A stretch of 64,000 nucleotides of DNA from Acinetobacter halotolerans (GTDB lineage: Bacteria > Pseudomonadota > Gammaproteobacteria > Pseudomonadales > Moraxellaceae): assembly GCF_004208515.1 (NCBI RefSeq), contig NZ_SGIM01000006.1, positions 1-64,000 of the forward strand, given 5' to 3'. The notes under the pieces were generated by a model. The model did no database searches. It was given only the letters and a program-made list of their open reading frames with translations, and was not told where the DNA came from. The position numbers were made by a program, and so were the translations under genes. Below, piece after piece: positions 55,304 to 64,000 of the stretch (its first letter is position 1; every line of letters begins with the position of its first letter).

Positions 55304-55319
55304 TGGCACATGTCTTGCT
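55304..55319 (+). promoter_or_regulatory. Consensus sigma-54 promoter of the receptor operon
   Basis: TGGCAC-ATGTC-TTGCT, a full match to the sigma-54 -24/-12 consensus TGGCAC-N5-TTGCW with correct spacing. It predicts a start near 55331 and a leader of about 44 bases before the receptor ATG at 55375. No Fur box and no good -35/-10 pair are seen in the same place. Confidence 0.75.
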
Positions 55320-55374
55320 AAAACGATTTTGTTCATTCTTTAGAGTGACCGTCTATTTAGGGGTTATAAATTCA

Positions 55375-58053
55375 ATGAAAAATACCAATTTCGTTCAATC
55401 TAGTGCTCTGCCAAAAGCGAGCAAAAGCATACTAAAACTCAGTACCCTGAGCCTCAGTATGTTGTGTTTATCAATGACCCATGCGGCCGAAACAGAGTCA
55501 CCCACAGATGAAAAAGCGACCAAAGTTGTAAAAGTTGCAGTCACAGGTTCATCGATCAAAGGTGTTGCAGCGCAGAGCGCCTCTCCTATTACGGTGATTA
55601 AAGCAGATGATCTTGCAAAGCAAGGCGTAACCACTGTCGAGGAAGCACTAACTAAAGTTAGTGCCAATCAAGCAGGATTTTCTACCGCTCAAAATGTTGG
55701 TGCAAGTAATACCGAGGGTTCATCTGCAAATCTTCGAGCATTAGGTACTGATAAAACATTAATTTTATTGAATGGTCGACGTTTAGCGTACAGTCCATTT
55801 AGTACATCAACCACAAACCTAAATATTATTCCAATGGCAATGGTTGATCGTATTGAAATTTTACGTGATGGTGCTTCAGCAATTTATGGTGCGGATGCAA
55901 TTGCAGGGGTTATCAACTTTATCACCAAGAAATCATTTGAAGGATTAAATATTAGTGCTGGTTTTATTCAACCAGAACAAAGTGGCGGTGATAAACAAGA
56001 CATTTCAATTTTTGGTGGTTATGGCGATCTCGATGAACAAGGCTTTAACCTCATGGGGGTTATTGACTATCGCCGTTCAAATGACATTATGGCGAAAGAT
56101 CGTAAAATTAGCCGACGCGGAGGTTTAATACCTGAACTCGGTATTGATGGAACCTCTGCAAATGGATTCCCTGCAAATTTTCGTGATCCCGTTACAGGAG
56201 CCCTTGGTAATCCTTATGGAGACCAAAACTGTAATAAGGCACCAAATACTATCGCCGATGGCGGACTCTGCTATCTAAACACTCAAGCGCTGATTGGAAT
56301 TGTCCCCAAAACAGAAACGATTTCTGCTTTAGGTCGAGGCACATTCAAATTAAATGATAATTTCAATGCTATCGCTGAATATGTTTACTCACGAAATGAA
56401 GTGACTACGTCAATCGCACCTGATGTTTACAGCCGCTCCGTTACCCTCCCCTCTACAAGCCCATACTATCCGGGTAATGGCATAACTCCTGATGTCGCTG
56501 GATTAAGTGGTGAACCCCTAGAACTTTACTTGAGATCACAAGCTGGGAACCGCATGTCTAATCCAGTGAATGAATCACATCGAGCATTAATTGCTTTAGA
56601 AGGTGAGGCTTACGGTTGGGACATAAATACAGGTTTATCTTATGCGCGTAGCGAAGCGACAGATGGTTTTTTTGGGGGGTATTTAAATAAAAGTAAACTC
56701 CAAGATGCTTTAAACAATGGAACTATCAACCCTTTTGGCCCTAGTGAAAATCAAGAACTTTGGAAATCCTTTGAAGTAAAAGGCGATACCAACACTGGTA
56801 CACTTGCAGCCACCACATTTGACTTTACCATTAGTCGTCCAATTTACACTTTGCCCGCAGGTGACATAGGCTTTGCCTTTGGAGGTAGTTTTAGTAAACA
56901 GGACTGGAAAGCCAATGTGAACTCGGAGATTGTGAGCCAAGTTCCTGGTAGCGGTATTGATCCTAGTAAACCTGAAAGTAAAGGTAAAAGAGATATTACC
57001 GCAGCTTTTACAGAGTTACATGTCCCAATTACAAAAACCTTAGAAGCTCAACTCGCCGCTCGTTATGATGACTATAGTGATTTTGGTGATACATTTAATC
57101 CTAAAATCGCATTCCGCTGGGAACCAATTAAACAATTGATGTTCCGTACTTCATACAGTACAGGTTTCCGAGCACCTAGCTTATATGATATCAATGCACC
57201 CCAAAGTAAAACTTATACTGGTGCTCGCTACAATGATCCTGTGCTATGTCCAAACGGCAAAGCAATATCACCAGAATACCAAACTGAATGTAATACCCAA
57301 TTCTACCGTACACAAGGTGGGACAAAAGACTTACAACCCGAAGAATCAACCTCAATTACCGCAGGTTTTGTTGTGGAACCCATCAAAAATTTAGTGTTCT
57401 CGGCTGATTATTACAACATCAAAATTGATGGGCTAATTAACAGCATCGGAGAAGCAATGATTTTCGGTGATCCTGAAAAATATGCAGATCGTTTCATTCG
57501 AGGAGCTGATGGTCGATTGGAATATATAAACAGTGCATTAACAAATATGGGTGGAGTTAAAACTGAAGGTATTGATTTAGCGCTAAATTATCTTTCACCT
57601 ACGACTTCTACTGGTCGCTTTGGCTTCGGCATTGATGGCACATATGTTATCAAATATGACCGTCAAGAAGAGAAAGGTGGTGCATGGGAAGGTTATGTTG
57701 GTAAATATGATGATCCAGCAATCTTACGTTGGAAACATGTTGCCAACCTTAACTGGAGCTACGAAAACTGGAAAATGGTCTTCGAGCAAGAGTTTTACCG
57801 TGGCTATAAAGATCAAAACCAAATTGGTGATGAGAAATATGATAGCCACCGCGTAAGTGACTACACCTTGTACAACGTTTCAGGAACGTATAAAGGCTTT
57901 AAAAATCTAGAATTGACTGCTGGTATCAAAAATCTATTTGATGCTGAACCTTCTCCTTCGAATGTGCTCGATAACTTTCAATATGGTTATGACCCTCGCT
58001 ATAGCGACGTAACGGGACGTGCATATTTCCTAAGAGGCACTTATAAATTCTAA
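55375..58053 (+). CDS. TonB-dependent outer-membrane receptor of the peptide locus
   Basis: A 892-residue receptor. A signal peptide ends near MTHAAE; a TonB box-like segment (KVVKVAVTGS) leads to the plug (ITVIKADDLAKQGVTTVEEA, then VDRIEILRDGASAIYGADAI) and the barrel ending in an aromatic tail (RGTYKF). The plug style is that of nutrient-type receptors rather than classical siderophore ones, and loops with CNKAPNTIADGGLC and CPNGKAISPEYQTEC could form disulfides. A longer frame begins at a TTG (55303), but that lies over the sigma-54 promoter, so ATG 55375 is used. The gene is followed by its own tonB-exbB-exbD-exbD. A peptide ligand is inferred from the neighbours. Confidence 0.9.
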   Translation: MKNTNFVQSSALPKASKSILKLSTLSLSMLCLSMTHAAETESPTDEKATKVVKVAVTGSSIKGVAAQSASPITVIKADDLAKQGVTTVEEALTKVSANQAGFSTAQNVGASNTEGSSANLRALGTDKTLILLNGRRLAYSPFSTSTTNLNIIPMAMVDRIEILRDGASAIYGADAIAGVINFITKKSFEGLNISAGFIQPEQSGGDKQDISIFGGYGDLDEQGFNLMGVIDYRRSNDIMAKDRKISRRGGLIPELGIDGTSANGFPANFRDPVTGALGNPYGDQNCNKAPNTIADGGLCYLNTQALIGIVPKTETISALGRGTFKLNDNFNAIAEYVYSRNEVTTSIAPDVYSRSVTLPSTSPYYPGNGITPDVAGLSGEPLELYLRSQAGNRMSNPVNESHRALIALEGEAYGWDINTGLSYARSEATDGFFGGYLNKSKLQDALNNGTINPFGPSENQELWKSFEVKGDTNTGTLAATTFDFTISRPIYTLPAGDIGFAFGGSFSKQDWKANVNSEIVSQVPGSGIDPSKPESKGKRDITAAFTELHVPITKTLEAQLAARYDDYSDFGDTFNPKIAFRWEPIKQLMFRTSYSTGFRAPSLYDINAPQSKTYTGARYNDPVLCPNGKAISPEYQTECNTQFYRTQGGTKDLQPEESTSITAGFVVEPIKNLVFSADYYNIKIDGLINSIGEAMIFGDPEKYADRFIRGADGRLEYINSALTNMGGVKTEGIDLALNYLSPTTSTGRFGFGIDGTYVIKYDRQEEKGGAWEGYVGKYDDPAILRWKHVANLNWSYENWKMVFEQEFYRGYKDQNQIGDEKYDSHRVSDYTLYNVSGTYKGFKNLELTAGIKNLFDAEPSPSNVLDNFQYGYDPRYSDVTGRAYFLRGTYKF

Positions 58054-58059
58054 AACTCT

Positions 58060-58098
58060 AACCACTGCAAGATATTCCTTTTTTATCTTGTAGTGGTT
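58060..58098 (+). terminator. Hairpin between the receptor and tonB
   Basis: 15-base arms AACCACTGCAAGATA (58060-58074) and TATCTTGTAGTGGTT (58084-58098) pair with one G-U wobble. No U-run follows, so it may reduce rather than end transcription, setting a higher receptor to TonB ratio. Confidence 0.6.
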
Positions 58099-58202
58099 CA
58101 ACGTAATCCTGATGTGTATATAAGATAAAAATTGCTACCAAGATTTTCAATCTAGCCAAAATACTTTTATATAACTCAGCGATTACATTTTCAGGAGCAA
58201 TT

Positions 58203-58910
58203 ATGGGCATACCCTTTGCTGAGAATGAAAATCAATCTGCCAAACGTCTGATTGGTCTTGGTGTGGTTTTATTTCTACATCTCGTGATCGCCTATATTTT
58301 AGTAACAAGTTTAACGACTGCAACGATTAAGCCTGTCGAGAAACCTGTCGAACTACAGATTATTCAAGATATTGAACCGCCCCCTCCACCTCCTCCACCA
58401 AAACCAGAGGAAAAACCACCTGAACCACCCAAAATGGTAGAGAAAGTGGCAAAAATGCCTGATCCACCTAAACAAGTGGAAAAAGTAACACCTGTTGCCA
58501 AACCAACGCCAACGCCACCTGTACAAAATACAGTTGCGACTCCTACAGCTACGCCTGTTGTCGCAGCACCCAGTCCGAGTCCTGTTGCAGCACCGATCGC
58601 CGCACCTGCTCCCGCACCAAAACCTGCTGGAATTTCACGTGGGGTATCAGAAGGTAGCGTAGGTTGTAAAAAACCAGACTATCCACGTGAACAAGAAATG
58701 GCTGGCGAAGAAGGAACGGTACGGATGCGTTTACTTGTCGATGGTTCTGGAAAAGTCATCGATGCCAAAGTGAACAAATCAAGTGGTGTTAAAGCGCTAG
58801 ATAGAGCAGCAACACGAGCATACAGCTTATGTTCATTTACACCTGCCATGAAAGACGGTGTTCCTCAACAAGACTGGTATGAAATCGAATACACTTTCAC
58901 GATCACTTAA
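58203..58910 (+). CDS. tonB: TonB-family energy transducer
   Basis: A 235-residue TonB. A membrane segment (IGLGVVLFLHLVIAYILV) with the conserved His is followed by a Pro/Glu/Lys-rich spacer and a TonB C-terminal domain (KKPDYPREQEMAGEEGTVRM and later YSLCSFTPAMKDG). It transmits the proton-motive force from ExbBD to the receptor. CAGGAGCAATT gives a strong ribosome site. Placed directly after the receptor, it is probably dedicated to it. Confidence 0.93.
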   Translation: MGIPFAENENQSAKRLIGLGVVLFLHLVIAYILVTSLTTATIKPVEKPVELQIIQDIEPPPPPPPPKPEEKPPEPPKMVEKVAKMPDPPKQVEKVTPVAKPTPTPPVQNTVATPTATPVVAAPSPSPVAAPIAAPAPAPKPAGISRGVSEGSVGCKKPDYPREQEMAGEEGTVRMRLLVDGSGKVIDAKVNKSSGVKALDRAATRAYSLCSFTPAMKDGVPQQDWYEIEYTFTIT

Positions 58911-58946
58911 ATCAATGAATTAAATAAATTTTTTGGAGAATTTAAA

Positions 58947-59822
58947 ATGAATAAAACAGCAAAACATATCGCTCGATTCGCGGCTATTGGTTTAATTTCA
59001 ACCAGCACTTTACTCCCATTGGGCACAGTCTGGGCAGAAGAAATCGCCCAAACAACGCCTGTAACCACAGTCGTGGCGGATGAAACCACGCAAACGACAG
59101 CAACACCTCCTCCACTTCCAGCTACTGAACAAGAAGCTTATAACCCTTATGGTTTAGAAGCGCTTTGGCGTGAAGGCGATGTTATTGCCAAAACAACACT
59201 ATTTATTTTGGTATTGATGTCGATTGGGACGTGGTACATCATTTTTTCTAAGGTATTCCAACAAAGTAAAGTTAAACGTCACGGTATAGAAGCTGAACGT
59301 AATTTTTGGGAAGCAGATACGCTCAATAGTGCCAAAGAAAGTTTAAATCCTAGCAGTAGTTATCGATATATCGCTGAAAAAGGAATCCACTCAACCAAAC
59401 ACCATGATGGTTCTTTATTAGAAAGAATTGATTTCAACACGTGGGTGACCATTTCGATCCAACGTGCAATTGAAAAAGTACAAAGCCATTTAGGTAATGG
59501 TTTGGCATTTCTCGCAACGGTTGGTTCTACAGCGCCTTTTGTTGGTTTATTTGGAACAGTTTGGGGAATCTATCACGCACTTACCGCAATCGGCATCTCA
59601 GGGCAAGCATCGATTGATAAAGTCGCAGGACCTGTTGGTGAAGCCTTGATCATGACCGCAATTGGTCTTGCTGTCGCAGTCCCTGCGGTACTCGGTTACA
59701 ACTGGCTGACTCGTCGTAATAAAGCAGTGATGGACAATGTCCGTTCATTTGGTTCGGACTTACATGCTGTTTTATTGAGTGGTGAACTAAATGGCAATCA
59801 CCCAAACCGTGATTCTAAATAA
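58947..59822 (+). CDS. exbB: ExbB-type proton channel subunit
   Basis: A 291-residue MotA/TolQ/ExbB-family protein. It carries an N-terminal signal-like segment and a Thr/Pro-rich periplasmic stretch before the first channel helix, then the channel-forming helices (TVGSTAPFVGLFGTVWGIYH; VGEALIMTAIGLAVAVPAVL). This extended N-terminus is typical of longer ExbB proteins that accompany paired ExbD subunits. 36 bases after tonB, 11 before exbD. Confidence 0.93.
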   Translation: MNKTAKHIARFAAIGLISTSTLLPLGTVWAEEIAQTTPVTTVVADETTQTTATPPPLPATEQEAYNPYGLEALWREGDVIAKTTLFILVLMSIGTWYIIFSKVFQQSKVKRHGIEAERNFWEADTLNSAKESLNPSSSYRYIAEKGIHSTKHHDGSLLERIDFNTWVTISIQRAIEKVQSHLGNGLAFLATVGSTAPFVGLFGTVWGIYHALTAIGISGQASIDKVAGPVGEALIMTAIGLAVAVPAVLGYNWLTRRNKAVMDNVRSFGSDLHAVLLSGELNGNHPNRDSK

Positions 59823-59833
59823 GGAATACGATT

Positions 59834-60259
59834 ATGGGCATGATGATGAATTCTGGCCAAGATGACGATGATGTCATTGGTACGATTAACACAACACCGT
59901 TGGTTGATATCATGCTGGTTTTGCTGATTATCTTTTTAATCACTGTTCCAGTTGTCACACACACAGTGCCTGTGAAACTTCCTGAAGAAAAAAATACGCC
60001 TTATGCCACCACACCTCAAAATATCCAACTTTCAGTCAATAAAACTGGCGATATTTTTTGGAATGAACAAAACGTTGCAGATAAAGAAACATTACTTGCA
60101 CGTTTACAAGTTGAGGCGCAAAAGCGCCCTCAGCCCGAGGTTCATATCCGTGGCGATCAACTCACGCATTATGAAGCGATTGATCAGGTGATTAGTACCA
60201 CCCAACAAGCGGGTATCGGCAAAATTGCATTTGTCACTACTCCGCCTAGTTCACCTTAA
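59834..60259 (+). CDS. exbD: ExbD-type subunit 1
   Basis: A 141-residue ExbD with a single anchor (TTPLVDIMLVLLIIFLITVP) that holds the essential proton-path Asp, and a periplasmic domain (NIQLSVNKTGDIFWNEQNVA). It couples ExbB proton flow to TonB. The first of two consecutive exbD genes. Confidence 0.93.
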   Translation: MGMMMNSGQDDDDVIGTINTTPLVDIMLVLLIIFLITVPVVTHTVPVKLPEEKNTPYATTPQNIQLSVNKTGDIFWNEQNVADKETLLARLQVEAQKRPQPEVHIRGDQLTHYEAIDQVISTTQQAGIGKIAFVTTPPSSP

Positions 60260-60280
60260 TCAGACGATAAGGAGTTAGTC

Positions 60281-60700
60281 ATGGGTATGAATGTTGGTCC
60301 AAAAAGTAGTGAAGATGATGTCATGCTTGACGTCAACATGACGCCATTGATTGATGTCATGCTGGTATTATTGATCATGTTCATCATCACGATTCCGATC
60401 CCAAACAATGCCATTAATATTAATTTACCAAATGGTACGCCTCCACCGCCAACAGATCAAAAACCACCTGAAACCATCAATCTTAGAGTTGATGCACAAG
60501 GTCAGATTTTTTGGAATGATCAAACGGTTGCTGATCGTCAGGCATTAAAGGCTTTGTTTGACTCTGTTGCTCAAAAAGCAGATCAGGATCAGATTAAATT
60601 TAAACCTGATCCTCAAGCAGAATATAAAAACATTGCGATGGTCATGGCATTAGCCCAGCAAAGTGAAGTCACTAAAATTGGGATCGTGAGTAATAACTAG
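60281..60700 (+). CDS. exbD: ExbD-type subunit 2
   Basis: A 139-residue ExbD paralogue of the preceding gene with anchor MTPLIDVMLVLLIMFIITIP and the same conserved Asp. The spacer after the anchor is Pro/Gln-rich and differs from subunit 1. Paired ExbD genes occur in Xanthomonas, where the second copy is dedicated to some receptors. Last gene of the operon, followed by a strong terminator. Confidence 0.92.
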   Translation: MGMNVGPKSSEDDVMLDVNMTPLIDVMLVLLIMFIITIPIPNNAININLPNGTPPPPTDQKPPETINLRVDAQGQIFWNDQTVADRQALKALFDSVAQKADQDQIKFKPDPQAEYKNIAMVMALAQQSEVTKIGIVSNN

Positions 60701-60748
60701 AAAAATAAACACTATAAATTAGGTTTCACAATTCTAAGTTCCTCCTCC

Positions 60749-60777
60749 GCTAACAAGTGCGCTTGTTAGCTTTTTTT
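60749..60777 (+). terminator. Terminator of the receptor-TonB operon
   Basis: Stem GCTAACAAG/CTTGTTAGC with loop TGCG, followed by seven Ts. Confidence 0.9.
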
Positions 60778-60787
60778 ATTCTATGTT

Positions 60788-61432
60788 TTAGTCGAATCTC
60801 TCCAACTCAATCCATTCTGCATCTGGAAAATGCTTTGCCAAATAAGCCTTTAAATAATCCGCAGTATCTTTAGAAATCAATGGGTCTTTCGATTCATCTT
60901 TTAAGTTATACACCAAAGCATGCAAACTCAAACCACGCTGTTTTAATGCTTCCAAGCTTAATAAAGTATGATTAATACTGCCTAAACGCCCAGAAGTCAC
61001 CAAAATCACTGGAAATTGATGCTGCACAATATAATCAATGGTTAACAACTCTGTGGTTAATGGCACCATTAAACCACCCGCACCCTCTAACAGCACCACA
61101 TCAAAACGCTGAGCAAGTTCTTTAGTTGCAGCCTCAATTTTTGCAAAATCTAACTCTCGCCCATCCAAACGCGTGGCTAAATGCGGTGAAGCTGGATAAG
61201 TAAAAATCTCAGGCATGGTCAATTTTTCATGATCTTCTTGAAACCACCCAGTCCCCATAATTTCACGATGTTTTTCGATGTCCTCGGACACATCAACATT
61301 GCCCGTTTGCACTAGCTTTTGAGTAATGGCTCGCTGTCCTTGTTCTGTCCAGAGCTTGGCGAGATACCCCGTGGCATAAGTTTTACCAATCTCAGTATCA
61401 ATACCGCTGACGAAATAAATTGCTGTACTCAT
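60788..61432 (-). CDS. bioD: Dethiobiotin synthetase
   Basis: A 214-residue ATP-dependent carboxylase closing the ureido ring of dethiobiotin. The P-loop is [13 protein letters not shown] (residues 10-22), and the catalytic segment [12 protein letters not shown] lies near residue 115. It overlaps bioC by four bases (ATGA). Last gene of the bioA-F-C-D operon. Confidence 0.95.
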   Translation of the reverse strand: MSTAIYFVSGIDTEIGKTYATGYLAKLWTEQGQRAITQKLVQTGNVDVSEDIEKHREIMGTGWFQEDHEKLTMPEIFTYPASPHLATRLDGRELDFAKIEAATKELAQRFDVVLLEGAGGLMVPLTTELLTIDYIVQHQFPVILVTSGRLGSINHTLLSLEALKQRGLSLHALVYNLKDESKDPLISKDTADYLKAYLAKHFPDAEWIELERFD

Positions 61433-62181
61433 GCTGTTCTCCGCGCAATCACATACATAGGATGGTAAGTCAGACGAAAACCATGCTCATCATGAAATTG
61501 TTGATAATCTAAATAAAACTGTTGTAAGGATTGCTTGGTCCAGCGATGCGATTTTGCGGTCGCGGTCACGCCCGTCGCTTTCAAATGCTGCAAAACTGCT
61601 TTAGGCTGATCAAAATACAGATGCTTTTGCTCTTGCTTTATCAATAAAATCTCAAAACCATTTTCTTCTAATTGTTGTTGTAAGGTCTCTAAAGAATAAT
61701 AATTCAAACCTTGTCCAGTCAGTTGCTTGATCTCAATTAAATTCTCTGCCCCAAATGTAGAAAAACCGAAATAACCATTTGATTTTAATGCTATATGAAT
61801 CCGTTTCAATAATGCAGGTAGATCAGTCATCCATTGCAAAGCTGAACTGGAAATCACGGCATCTAATGATGTTGGTAAGGCAAGTTGTTCAATGTCACCA
61901 ATCAACCAATTTATATTTTCCACATCAGCAAAATGCTGCTGCACGTCTTCATATAAATCATTTAAAAACAGTTGTTCAACCTGAAAATAGGATTGGAATA
62001 AATCGGTTAAATTACCAGAACCACAACCAATCTCAAGTACTGAAGCTAAAAATTCGGGACAATGCTTTTTGAGATATTCAAATAGCTGTTCGCTAATCTG
62101 CTTCTGTACCACAGCATGTTCAACATAACTTTGCCCAGCTTTGGCAAAGCGCTGCGCGACCAGTGTTTTATTTAAACTCAC
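61429..62181 (-). CDS. bioC: Malonyl-ACP O-methyltransferase
   Basis: A 250-residue SAM-dependent methyltransferase that methylates the malonyl-ACP free carboxyl to start pimelate synthesis. The SAM motif [15 protein letters not shown] lies near residue 52. The start is GTG at 62181, chosen because it overlaps the bioF stop (GTGA) and has GGAG five bases upstream; a GTG six bases earlier is less suitable. It overlaps bioD at its end. Confidence 0.92.
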   Translation of the reverse strand: MSLNKTLVAQRFAKAGQSYVEHAVVQKQISEQLFEYLKKHCPEFLASVLEIGCGSGNLTDLFQSYFQVEQLFLNDLYEDVQQHFADVENINWLIGDIEQLALPTSLDAVISSSALQWMTDLPALLKRIHIALKSNGYFGFSTFGAENLIEIKQLTGQGLNYYSLETLQQQLEENGFEILLIKQEQKHLYFDQPKAVLQHLKATGVTATAKSHRWTKQSLQQFYLDYQQFHDEHGFRLTYHPMYVIARRTA

Positions 62182-63338
62182 AAACACTCCACCAATTGTT
62201 CCAATTCAGTTTTTTGCACCAGAGAAGTCAATGAAATGCGTAAGCGTGAACTATTCTGCGGCACAGTCGGCGGACGGACTGGCATGGCATAAAAGCCTTG
62301 TTGCTGTACATATTTCGCCTTTTCAATCGCTGCCTGACTTTCGCCGACAATAATCGGAATGATATGACTACTTGATGGACTTGAAAAACCTTTCGCAATC
62401 ACCGCCGTCTGTAAATACTGACTGATTTCAGCTAAATGTTGACGCTGCTGCTGCATATTTAAAACTTTGTTAAAGATAAAGTCAGACCATGCCATCGAGA
62501 TTGGTGGTAACGCTGTGCTGAAAATCAAAGGACGCATTTTATTAATGAGGTAATCACGGATGATAGGATCACAAATAATATAACCGCCAATTGAAGCAAT
62601 CGCTTTACCAAAAGTCCCAACAAGGAAATCAATCTGATGCAATACACTATATTGCTCAGCACAACCTAATCCTTGCTCACCTCTCACACCTATGGCATGA
62701 GCTTCATCGACATATAGCATGGTTTTAGCAAAGCGTTGTTTTAACTGAGCCAATGCAGCTAAATCGGTTTCATCACCATCCATACTAAAAATACTTTCAG
62801 TCACCACAATAATACGTTCAACTTGCTCATCTTGTTGATACTTTTGCAATAACTGTTCCAGATGTTGCAAATCATTATGACGATAACGCACATACTGAGC
62901 GTTGGATAGTCTAATACCATCAATCATACTGGCATGAACCAGTTTATCCGCCAAAATCATAGTTTTGCTATCACATAAGGCAGGCAAAATACCGATATTC
63001 ATGTGATAGCCACTATTAAAAAGTAAGGCAGCTCGACCAAAAGCTTTGCTTAGGCTATTTTCAAATTGCTCATATTCTGCAAAATTACCTGTAAGTAAAC
63101 GCGAAGAAGATGAACTAAACAATGCCCGTTCTATTTTCAAAGTATCGAGAAATTCCTCTCTCAAACTTAAATCTGCTGCCAAACCCAAATAGTCATTGGA
63201 GGCTAGATTCAGCATGGTTCGATCTTGGATCGTAATCCATCTTCCTTGCTGTTGATTCGAGGTAAATTGACGAAAATTGCCTTGCTGTTTGAGCTGGTCA
63301 AGCTGTTCGGCATAATGATCAAGCAAGGACATTGGCAT
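62178..63338 (-). CDS. bioF: 8-amino-7-oxononanoate synthase
   Basis: A 386-residue PLP-dependent alpha-oxoamine synthase joining pimeloyl-ACP and alanine. The PLP lysine is in [16 protein letters not shown], and [15 protein letters not shown] is the conserved aspartate/histidine cofactor site. ATG 63338 and ATG 63332 are both possible starts. Its start overlaps the bioA end, and its stop overlaps bioC. Confidence 0.95.
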   Translation of the reverse strand: MPMSLLDHYAEQLDQLKQQGNFRQFTSNQQQGRWITIQDRTMLNLASNDYLGLAADLSLREEFLDTLKIERALFSSSSSRLLTGNFAEYEQFENSLSKAFGRAALLFNSGYHMNIGILPALCDSKTMILADKLVHASMIDGIRLSNAQYVRYRHNDLQHLEQLLQKYQQDEQVERIIVVTESIFSMDGDETDLAALAQLKQRFAKTMLYVDEAHAIGVRGEQGLGCAEQYSVLHQIDFLVGTFGKAIASIGGYIICDPIIRDYLINKMRPLIFSTALPPISMAWSDFIFNKVLNMQQQRQHLAEISQYLQTAVIAKGFSSPSSSHIIPIIVGESQAAIEKAKYVQQQGFYAMPVRPPTVPQNSSRLRISLTSLVQKTELEQLVECL

Positions 63339-64000
63339 TTGCTCCTTGCATATTTTTCACCACTTCACTCATCTGTACTAATAAGTAATTTAATTCATCA
63401 TCAGTGATTACATATGGTGGCATCACATAGACCAACTTTCCAAAAGGTCGCACCCAAATGCCACGCTCAACAAACTGTTGTTGTAAGCTTTTCATATCGA
63501 CACTAGAGGTTAATTCAACCACCCCAATCGCACCCAGAATACGCACATCAGCAACGTGGTCCAGCTGTGCTAAATCTGTTAATTGTTCAGCAAGAATCTT
63601 TTCTATACGCTGAATATTGCCCTGCCAATCTTGTTCAACCAATAATTGAGTACTTCTTAGAGCAACCGCACAAGCCAAAGGATTCGCCATAAAAGTTGGA
63701 CCATGCATAAACACGCCAGCTTCACCACGACTAATGGTTTCAGCCACCTCTTTGGTGGTTAAGGTCGCAGACAGCGTCATATAACCACCCGTTAAACCTT
63801 TACCAATACACATGATATCTGGTTCAACTTGCGCATGTTCCCAAGCAAACATTTTACCTGTACGACCAAAACCTGTTGCGATTTCATCGAAGATCAACAA
63901 TAAATTGTACTGGCTACATAAGGCTTTGGCTTGGCGCAAATATTCAGGGTTGTAAAACCGCATTCCCCCTGCACCCTGTACAATCGGTTCAATAATCAGG
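63319..64000 (-). CDS. bioA: Adenosylmethionine-8-amino-7-oxononanoate aminotransferase, C-terminal part
   Basis: The 3' part of bioA; the frame stays open to the window edge (upstream residues [12 protein letters not shown] precede the internal Met used by a shorter reading). The visible portion includes [20 protein letters not shown] and the PLP lysine segment [11 protein letters not shown]. The enzyme makes 7,8-diaminononanoate with SAM as the amino donor. It overlaps bioF by about 14-20 bases. The N-terminus lies beyond position 64000. Confidence 0.95.
   Translation of the reverse strand, partial: LIIEPIVQGAGGMRFYNPEYLRQAKALCSQYNLLLIFDEIATGFGRTGKMFAWEHAQVEPDIMCIGKGLTGGYMTLSATLTTKEVAETISRGEAGVFMHGPTFMANPLACAVALRSTQLLVEQDWQGNIQRIEKILAEQLTDLAQLDHVADVRILGAIGVVELTSSVDMKSLQQQFVERGIWVRPFGKLVYVMPPYVITDDELNYLLVQMSEVVKNMQGANANVLA

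Larger units (their letters stand above)
54731..55374. other. Shared 644-base regulatory intergenic region of the peptide locus
   Basis: A very AT-rich divergent region between binding protein 1 and the receptor. It holds a sigma-54-like element facing left, a consensus sigma-54 element facing right, directly repeated AACGCTT boxes, an ATGGAA/TTCCAT inverted repeat in the left leader (54870-54888), and a near-consensus IHF-like AATCAA-N4-TTT (54945-54957). No open frame of coding character is present. Binding sites for the activator are not proven. Confidence 0.55.

Noticed and set aside
55303..55374. Upstream extension of the receptor to a TTG start
   Set aside because: The extra residues would be encoded by the sigma-54 promoter itself, and the ATG at 55375 begins a normal signal peptide.

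Overview
The window is a chromosomal segment of an AT-rich gammaproteobacterium, almost certainly Acinetobacter (Moraxellaceae). The evidence is the combination of HemJ-type protoporphyrinogen oxidase, tRNA-Gln genes between ispE and prs, an rpmF-fabD-fabG-acpP block without plsX/fabH, a bioA-F-C-D operon, and the family resemblance of nearly every protein. I see no phage, insertion sequence, integron, CRISPR array or replication origin. Most of the window is housekeeping core genome; the less usual material is concentrated in a few accessory pockets.

Layout. 1-3550: the str operon on the minus strand (rpsL, rpsG, fusA, first four codons of tuf) with a clear promoter. 3598-11282: an EcsC-family gene, fabB, hemJ, a small HELAH metallopeptidase-like gene, three tandem tiny membrane-protein genes below usual annotation size, nadE and an overlapping unknown gene. 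11364-16173: two near-identical tRNA-Met units with their own promoters and terminators, RNase P RNA, a YfhL-type ferredoxin, coaD, smpB, a flavodoxin-like reductase, pgeF and rluD. 16209-26739: bamD, dnaG, hemA, then the conserved TPR-lolB-ispE-(4 x tRNA-Gln)-prs-rplY-pth string, and panD. 26940-31972: a cyclic-nucleotide-domain patatin phospholipase facing two unknown genes, an FMN riboswitch with ribB, and a HAD phosphatase. 32066-42552: thiD, a Fur-box siderophore receptor, kbp, the fatty-acid block acpP-fabG-fabD, rpmF-yceD, epmC, yciO, two paralogous unknown membrane-anchored genes and a GNAT acetyltransferase. 42796-45172: scpA-scpB-rluB. 45226-60700: a large peptide-acquisition locus. 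60788-64000: biotin genes bioD, bioC, bioF and partial bioA.

The most interesting region is 45226-60700. Two divergent units share one 644-base AT-rich intergenic region. Leftward lie two oligopeptide-type solute-binding proteins, a secreted M3 oligopeptidase and a complete Yej-like ABC importer. Rightward lie a TonB-dependent outer-membrane receptor with its own TonB, ExbB and two ExbD proteins. Together they could carry a peptide from the outer surface to the cytoplasm. The receptor start is preceded by a full-consensus sigma-54 promoter (TGGCAC-N5-TTGCT), and the opposite unit has a weaker sigma-54-like element with the invariant GG/GC spacing. I infer that the locus is a nitrogen- or starvation-controlled peptide scavenging system.

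Other items worth a second look are the three-gene family of 32-54-residue membrane peptides (7606-8042); the ispE stop codon, which overlaps the first bases of a tRNA-Gln, so tRNA processing would remove the stop from a shared transcript; the nearly leaderless yceD-rpmF promoter; and the paralogous anchored proteins at 40514-41629.
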